DNA of 64,000 nucleotides from Oxyruncus cristatus (lineage: Eukaryota > Chordata > Aves > Passeriformes > Cotingidae). The position numbers and the translations under genes are program-made. The notes under the pieces are model-generated. The model was not told where the DNA came from and ran no database searches. It saw only the letters and a list, made by a program, of their open reading frames with translations. Within the stretch, counting starts at the first letter, position 1, and the number at the start of each line of letters is the position of its first letter. Location: positions 1,789,009-1,853,008 of the forward strand of contig VXAY01002056.1 of the NCBI GenBank assembly GCA_013399855.1, read 5' to 3'. Below are positions 58,045-64,000 of the stretch, in pieces.

Positions 58045-58137
58045 AGGAGTCTCCTCCCTCTATCCTGTGCAACCTCCTCTAAGTGAATCTGCTTTAAGAG
58101 CAGGATTAGGCTGGATGATCTCGAGACGTCACTTCCA
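58045..58137 (+). mobile_element. CR1 LINE 3'-end remnant next to the DUT CpG island
   Basis: The stretch carries AGGCTGGATGATCTCGAGAC followed by GTCACTTCCAGCCCC. This is the CR1 3' signature (TTGGACTAGATGATCTCCAGAGGTCCCTTCCAACC) in diverged form. It is preceded by TAAGTGAATCTGCTTTAAGAGCAGG, which also fits CR1. Boundaries are approximate, and the right edge runs directly into the CpG island. Confidence 0.7.
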
Positions 58138-58281
58138 GCCCCGACCGCCCCGCGGCCCGGGCGCTGTGTCCCCGCTGCGGGGTTTGGTACCGGGGACCGG
58201 CCCCGCCGCCGCTCTGAGGGCGCAGCGCCCCCCCCGGCCCCGCCCGCCCGTGCAACCGCCATCGCGTCCCCCGGCAACGCC

Positions 58282-58422
58282 NNNNNNNNNNNNNNNNNNN
58301 NNNNNNNNNNNNNNNNNNNNNNNNNNNNNNNNNNNNNNNNNNNNNNNNNNNNNNNNNNNNNNNNNNNNNNNNNNNNNNNNNNNNNNNNNNNNNNNNNNNN
58401 NNNNNNNNNNNNNNNNNNNNNN
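58282..58422. other. Assembly gap (141 N) in the DUT CpG island
   Basis: The run of N lies within extremely G+C-rich sequence and ends 24 bases before the candidate mitochondrial start codon. Part of the upstream promoter or 5' UTR is therefore missing from this assembly. Open frames predicted across it are not real evidence. Confidence 0.98.
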
Positions 58423-58446
58423 CGCTCCACGCACGGCAGCGGCGCG

Positions 58447-58492
58447 ATGCTGGGCCGGCTCCTTCGGCGGCTCCTGCAGCCCCGTGGGCGCT
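58447..58492 (+). CDS. DUT: DUT candidate mitochondrial-form first exon
   Basis: ATG followed by [14 protein letters not shown]: 15 residues with five Arg and no acidic residue, as in an amphipathic mitochondrial targeting helix. The donor T|GTAAGG leaves phase 1. Joined to the acceptor at 58857 (CCCTCAG), T plus CC gives Ser, and the nuclear start Met is then read in frame. Mammalian DUT also makes mitochondrial and nuclear forms from alternative 5' exons. The fit in phase, charge and position is good, but the exon is predicted rather than proven. The upstream gap hides its promoter. Confidence 0.78.
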
Positions 58493-61400
58493 GTAAGGGG
58501 GCAGGGGGGAGCAGACGCTGCCCGACCCTGGCGGGGATTGCGGTTAGCGCACGCTGCGCAGCCCGCGGCTCTGGGGGCAGTGGGAGGTGTGGGGAACACC
58601 CGCTGCCCCGCTCTGCGCGGGCCGCACTGACAGACCAGCCCGCCTGGCGCGCGGGCGGGACCCTGCGCGCGGGCGAGGGGCTCCCAGGAGTAGCTGGACG
58701 AGACCATTGTCGAGGGGAGGTGGGGGGGTGGCGGCGGTGCTCCGCGCACGAAAGGCCGCGGACGGGCCGGTTCTCCCCCCTGTCCCCGCCCGCAGTGGGC
58801 CGTGCCGCGTTTTGGCGGGCTCTGTTCGTCCCCTCACGGCGTCTCCCCGTCCCTCAGCCATGCCCGCCTCCGAGGCCGTGCCGCAGCCGTCCCCCAGCAA
58901 GAGGCAGAAGGGCTCGGGGCCCGGCGAGCACAGCACACGGCTCCGCTTCACCAAGCTGTCCGAGAACGCCTTCGCCCCTTCCAGGGGCTCCGCGCGGGCT
59001 GCGGGCTACGATCTGTACAGGTGAGGGTGAGGGTGCCGCACCCGGGGGTGGTGATGCCGCCCCAGTCGGCGAGCCCTGGGCGCGGGACACCGGCGGCTGA
59101 GAGGGTCCTAGTGGCCTCTTGCTGAGCGGAGCCCCCGGGGGGCTCACCGGCCGTGCAGGAGAGGAGGTCAGAGGTGCCCTGCTCTTTATCTCACTTGCTT
59201 CTCCATCCCTGGCCCTTCATCCCGAGGTATCTGTGGTCCAGCCGTGCTGCATCACTGATTTCATCAAAGGGCGATGCAGTTGTTGGCCAAAAGCCAGGCT
59301 TGACACATCATCCAGAATTGCTGTTGGTGCCACCATTGGCCGGGTGCCTGACTATTGGAACAAAAAGTGGTAGTGCACACGTGGGCCCTCCTTGCCGGCG
59401 CTTGTGCTTTTTTGCTTTCCTCTTGGCTGCTGGGTGCGGCCAAGGAAGTGGTGGCAGTTTGATAATGCTCTTAGCTGGAAACCATGTGAGTTAACGTACA
59501 GACTTAGGTTTGGGTGAATTTATAACCATTGTTCAATGGTTTTCGCTGTGTCGAGGAATATTTGCAGCTTGTGGTTGTTTGCATAAGTGCTTCTGGGATG
59601 CAATACAGTCACTAGTTACATCTGAACTTCACTGTGACCTCTTCTATCTTGTTTTTACTACTACTTAAAATAATGAGCCTGTATTTTTCTTCCTTATCCT
59701 CTCTGACTTCCTTCCTGAAGATTTGCCTCAGCACCCTTTTTCTTTGTACTCCTTTTGTCATACCAGGTTTGGTTTTGTTCTTGTTTCAGTGGTGCACCGT
59801 AGACCTAGAAAAAGTCTTGTTTTTAAAAAAAAAACTTCCAGTACTTCCAGTTTTTAAAAATCAGGTCCTTGTCAAGGCCAAGATATAACACAAGTGTTGT
59901 TACCACTGCCTTTCATTAAGCCTCCAGTTGGGTATCTTCAGCAAGTTCTTAAAATCTCTGGAGTTCCCAGTAGAATCACGTGAATCGTTAACCGTCAGTT
60001 TGCTGAGAAAAAAAAAGTTGCCTAAAATTTAACATAATAGATAATTAATTTTGATTACAATTAGTTCATCTGCTGTAGAAAGCTTAATCAGAGAGAGTGT
60101 TATCCCTTAAGTTAGCTTTTGCACAGAAAAATGTACAACCGTGTTCACCTAATGCTTACTTTAAGGTTAAACTTGTACTTTTTGACTATGTTACCAGTTA
60201 AACAACATTTAAAACTGGCAGTTGTAAGACTATGTTCAAATGAGACTCCTGAAATATTAAACTAGGACCATCAAAAATTGGAACATCTTGTATTTTAGGA
60301 TCTGCGTTAGATTTTGCAAATCTGTAAATATTTTTGTGTAAGTTCCGTTTTATAAATTCCCAACCAGAATAATTCTGGTAATTTTTTACCTTAAGTTACA
60401 GAGAAGAAAATCTAAAAAATATTGTCTATAAACTATAGTGTTTCTTTCTTTATAATAGTGCCTATGACTGTGTGATACCACCCATGGAAAAGGCTGTAGT
60501 GAAAACAGACATTCAAATAGCACTTCCTTCTGGGTGCTATGGCCGAGTAGGTAAGTAAAGAAGCTATAAAAAGGCTGCAGAGTCATTCTAGAACAGGTTT
60601 GACACCATCCTCAGCTTTCAGAATTAGTCTACACAAAAAAGAGATGCCACGTGGCCGTGTGATTTATTAAGCCTTGTAACAGACATTTCTTCCCAAACAC
60701 ATTTGAAGTTTGGTGGTGTGTTGGGTGACAAAAAAGGTCAGAATCTACATACAACTTTAGAGGCTCTGCAATAGCTCATTATTTCTTCAGAATTAGAATC
60801 ACAAAGACCAACAGGTAAAGAACATACAGCAAATACATCCCTGGATGTTTAAAAATTAACTCCAAAGTAAGAATACCAGTGAAGTAGAATTTGACTACTT
60901 TTTGTGACAGAATACTTAAGAGAACCTTATGAGATATTCTGTTTATTTTGTGCATTCTTTTTATGAATTATGTATGAATTCATGAAGTAAAAAAGCAATA
61001 GTCACTCCAATGGAAGAGCACAATCAGTTTGCCATGTCCTTTTATTGGAAAGGAATATATGTGTGTATTTTTCTTATCCCAAACAAAATTTGGAAGAGCG
61101 TCATCAAAGTAGGCTAAAGGAAGTAAAACCCCAAACCCCTGCACATAATTCATCTGTGTAAAATACTGCTTAGTAAATTGCTTGCCAAATACTGTTTTCC
61201 ACTGTACCTTAAATGGATTGACCTAATAGTCTTTTGAGATTATGCCAAACCAGTGGTAGTCACGAAAAATCAACCAAGATTGGACAGTCTTTGTCTGTTC
61301 TGTTGCCTTCCTTGGAGAAACCTACCCAGCAATTGATGGTCTAAACAAAGATCTGCTTATATCACTTAAAATTGCAATTTTATTGTAGCCTGTAGCAGCT

Positions 61401-63185
61401 GTTATTTTGTTTTATATATATATATATATAAGCTCTAAGGGTAATTCCTGTAAAATCATGTTTGTTTTAGACTGTGGAAACAGTTCTTGTTGCCACAACT
61501 ATGCAAACACACTATATAACCTATAAATATTGTCTTTTAAAAGAAATAAATTATTACACTTAAAAATAAATTCTTCTTTTCTAGCACCACGTTCTGGTTT
61601 AGCTGCAAAGCACTTCATAGATGTTGGTGGTAAGACTTTTATTTCTATTAAGACTTTGTAAATATGGATTACAGAAGTTCCTTAATTTCATATTGTAATA
61701 TGTGTAAATAAATAATGCTTCAGGGGTAGTCTGGCAAAAGCAAATGACTGGGTATCACCTCAGAGAGCCAGTGCATCATAATTATTTTTAAACCTGCTGA
61801 ATTATAAAGTTATTACTGATTTTTTCAAACAGTAACCATATCATGCTTTTGTAGGCAATGCCTGCCGTAGAAGTTATTTTTTAGTTTAGGCGTTAAAGAT
61901 GACTCTTTATATTCTGCTTTCTCCATTTTGACTAAACATCTCTGTGTGATTCTTTTCAGTCTAGTGTAAGATCTGACTGAAATAAATCAGTAACATACAA
62001 ATAGTCTTTTACACAGAGAATGTAGAGCAATGATATTGAAAAGAGATGATAGAAAGCACTGGAATAATGGTTTTGCTTCTGGAAAATGTGCATGCACAGC
62101 ACCCCCTATGTTTCGTTCACTGTTACTTTTGACAGTGCTCTGTAATTGGGATCTGTTTAAGCAATTGTATATCAGTTAAATAGCAGCAAGTGAACTTGGG
62201 AACTAGTGCAGAGAATGTCCAGTAACTATGGATCATAGGTACTGCAGTTTTTTCACACAGCTGAAGAAACTAATTAAAAAAACCAGTTTGCTATTCTTAA
62301 GTGTGCATCTTATGGTTCAGCATTAAAATTTCAATGTATAATACAATTTCCTCTGGCGTTTGTAATCTCTAAGGGCTATACTTTCTGTAAGTCTGGAAAT
62401 GTCTTGGAATGGCATGTAATTTAATGTATGAATTTTTTTCTGTAAGCAGACTTCAAAATACATACTTGGGTCCACAGGGAGGCCCAAACTCCAGATTTTC
62501 TACTGGAAACGTTGTATCTGAGAGAAATATTCCAAAGAAGCAGATTATAATTATATTAATGTGCATTGGTAGATAATCTTCTGAACTCTGTAGTTAATAC
62601 AGTTATACAAAATATAAGAGCAAGCTAGTTTTCAGTCGTGATACTTAAATATAGCTGAATGACAATCAGTTTCTTAAAGCTCCAGTTCTGTTACCCTGCC
62701 AGAGGTACAGGATTTGGATCTGTGCAAATCCATAGCTCTCAGAGGAAATGTTACAGTTAACAACAGATTTCTGCTTGACACTCAGAGAGCTGAAGTTAGC
62801 AGAACAAATGGAGCCTGAAGTTGGTCCAGCTGTCTTGATTTCAGATGGGGTATTACAACTAAAATTAGCAGTACAGTGGTAAAACACTTCCTGACGTGTG
62901 ATGGTGTTTTTCAGTTCTTTTTGCAAGGCTGATTAGCATTTTTAGAGTCTCAGTATTCGCATATGTATTGTTTAATTGTGCATGAGTAGTATAAAGGATG
63001 TCAGTATGAGATACTGCGATGATTTATTAACCTAAACATTATCTAATCTAGCGATCTGATATACTGACATTTATTAACTGGATATCCCTCTAAATTCTTT
63101 CTCCTGACAGCTGGTGTTATTGATGAGGATTACAGGGGAAATGTTGGTGTAGTACTCTTCAACTTTGGCAAGGAGACTTTTGAAG
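58447..63185 (+). CDS. DUT: dUTPase (dUTP diphosphatase), 5' part of gene
   Basis: The enzyme converts dUTP to dUMP and pyrophosphate. It keeps uracil out of DNA and supplies dUMP for thymidylate synthesis, acting as a homotrimer in nucleus and mitochondria. Visible exons (58858-59020, 60459-60550, 61585-61629, 63111-63185) encode conserved motif I (AAGYDLYSA), motif II ([14 protein letters not shown]) and motif III ([17 protein letters not shown]). The exons with motif IV (GDRIAQL type) and the C-terminal Gly-rich motif V lie beyond the window, so the gene is cut by the window end, not broken. Two starts are likely: a mitochondrial first exon at 58447 and the nuclear start at 58860. Introns between the exons are A+T-rich and hold only a (TA)n tract. 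Confidence 0.97.
58810..58819 (+). promoter_or_regulatory. DUT: E2F-like site above the nuclear DUT start
   Basis: TTTTGGCGGG is a close match to the E2F consensus (TTTSSCGC/TTTGGCGGG). It lies 40 bases before the nuclear-form ATG, in the position expected of a core promoter site in an S-phase gene. The nuclear dUTPase form is known to be cell-cycle controlled in mammals. Binding here is inferred from sequence only. Confidence 0.55.
58858..59020 (+). CDS. DUT: DUT exon with nuclear-form start and motif I
   Basis: The nuclear-form ATG is at 58860, two bases after a 3' splice site (CGTCCCTCAG). The same exon can therefore serve as first exon for the nuclear form and as internal exon for the mitochondrial form. 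It encodes [20 protein letters not shown]. Ser11-Pro-Ser-Lys matches the CDK1-type site and basic stretch found at the same place in the human nuclear form. [20 protein letters not shown] and RAAGYDLY (motif I) follow. The donor AG|GTGAGG, phase 2, joins to T of the next exon to give Ser. Confidence 0.95.
60459..60550 (+). CDS. DUT: DUT exon: beta-barrel core
   Basis: Encodes [20 protein letters not shown] followed by [10 protein letters not shown], continuing motif I and starting motif II of the dUTPase barrel. The acceptor is TATAATAG and the donor G|GTAAGT; phases 2 and 1 fit the neighbours. Confidence 0.97.
61413..61431. repeat. (TA)n microsatellite in a DUT intron
   Basis: A short TA dinucleotide tract about 150 bases before the next DUT exon. 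It has no evident function. Confidence 0.9.
61585..61629 (+). CDS. DUT: DUT exon: motif II
   Basis: A 45-base exon encoding [15 protein letters not shown], the motif II loop that contacts the triphosphate. The acceptor is TTTTCTAG and the donor G|GTAAGA, phase 1 at both ends. Confidence 0.97.
63111..63185 (+). CDS. DUT: DUT exon: motif III
   Basis: Encodes [20 protein letters not shown] and KETFE. The Asp in VIDEDYRG is the catalytic residue that activates water in the dUTPase family, and the Tyr stacks on the uracil. The acceptor is TCCTGACAG and the donor G|GTAATT, phase 1. The next exon is outside the window. Confidence 0.97.
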
Positions 63186-64000
63186 GTAATTGTTGAGCTT
63201 GGCAGAGCCTGTTTTCAGCCATCTGACTGGAAATGAGAAACTTAACTTTTTCTTTAAAAGTTAATGCAGAGTTAGAATTAGCTAAGAACATTTTTTTAAT
63301 TAACAAAAACATAGATACTTAATAATGTCCTGTCAAGAGAATACAAAAAGATTCCACTCACAGCAAATTAAGCAGCATGCAAAAGAACCCACCCCCAAAA
63401 ATAACCCACCACTACAAAACCAAAACAAAAAAAACCCCACTTAGCTAAGCTTTACATTCACAATCTGTACTGAAGTGCAGATTGGTTTAAGTTTCTTTAT
63501 TTCTCTGGAAAAAAGAAAATTCAGCCAAGCAGTAGGAGATAAAAACTTCTCCAGGATCCTGGGAAACTAATAAAGATAGGAATTTTCCTTTATCATGCTG
63601 TCTCTCTGGAAACAGTCAGTTTTAAGCCTCAGTGCCCAGTTAAAATACTGCCAGTGTGGCCTCTTCTGCATCTCCACAGCACAAGCTTCTTAGGGAAGTT
63701 CTGTGAACCAGGTTGGGTACTAGTGAGAAATCCTGTTTTTCTTTTATCCATTCGGTTTTTTCCTCCCAGATTCCTGGGTCTAGTTCACAAAAGGAACCAC
63801 ATTATACCTACAGCTGTCTCTCCATCTCTGCACTACCTATGCATAGTGACACTTGGGATACCAGAGGATGGCAGCAGGAATGAATGGAAATGCTTTGAGC
63901 TGGTCCAGCTGCTGATACTTCACCTTAAAAGGACTAAGCCCAAGTTTATCTTTACCTCTGTTTTTCTGGGGCTATCAACATCTGCTTAACTAAGTTTCAA
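63186..64000 (+). other. DUT: DUT intron running to the window end
   Basis: No further dUTPase exon (motif IV, GDRIAQL-like) is visible up to the last base. The open frame at 63654-63989 does not resemble dUTPase or any family I recognise. Confidence 0.6.

Larger units (their letters stand above)
58138..59150. promoter_or_regulatory. DUT: CpG island / promoter region of DUT
   Basis: About 1 kb of very G+C-rich, CpG-dense sequence, in sharp contrast to the flanks. It spans an assembly gap, the probable mitochondrial first exon and the nuclear first exon. This is the expected housekeeping promoter of dUTPase. I see no TATA box near either start. Confidence 0.85.

Noticed and set aside
58067..58749. 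Long open frames on both strands across the DUT CpG island
   Set aside because: They run through 141 N and G+C-rich sequence with few stops; no family motif, and they overlap the true DUT exons in other frames.

Overview
This is a stretch of a vertebrate nuclear genome, most likely from a bird. Genes are split into short GT-AG exons. The one recognisable interspersed repeat family is CR1 LINE with the avian-type ATTCTATG 3' end. The SLC12A1 coding span (ATG to stop) covers only about 43 kb. All three recognised genes lie on the + strand, in the order CTXN2 - SLC12A1 - DUT, which is the order I know from the corresponding mammalian region (human chromosome 15q21). The species cannot be named from sequence alone.

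Layout. 1-4522: non-coding; the first ~110 bases are GC-rich and may be the edge of a promoter CpG island. 4523-4950: last exon of CTXN2, an 81-residue one-pass membrane protein, with its poly(A) signal. 4951-9336: intergenic, with a small reverse CR1 remnant. 9527-52369: complete SLC12A1 (NKCC2), the apical Na-K-2Cl cotransporter of the kidney thick ascending limb. I traced 26 coding exons plus a second, alternative copy of exon 4. Every junction keeps phase and the joined frame gives 1097 residues with no internal stop. 52370-58446: non-coding, with candidate poly(A) signals, a CR1 3' end and an assembly gap. 58447-63185 and beyond: 5' part of DUT (dUTPase), with a CpG island, a probable mitochondrial first exon, the nuclear-form first exon and the next three exons. 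The last coding exons, carrying motifs IV and V, lie outside the window.

The genes do not form a pathway; they are neighbours by ancient synteny. The most informative points are these. Two mutually similar 96-base exon 4 cassettes are present where mammals have three. A methionine sits where mammals have one of the activating SPAK/OSR1 phosphothreonines. A (GT)20 tract lies 31 bases from the exon 18 acceptor. A short CpG-dense patch in intron 19 carries a CTCF-like motif. DUT has an unusually clear two-start design, with an E2F-like site just above the nuclear start. I found no tRNA, rRNA, CRISPR or viral genes, and no clear candidate for a wholly new system.

Two runs of N are present (46182-46240 and 58282-58422). 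Reading frames crossing them are artefacts.
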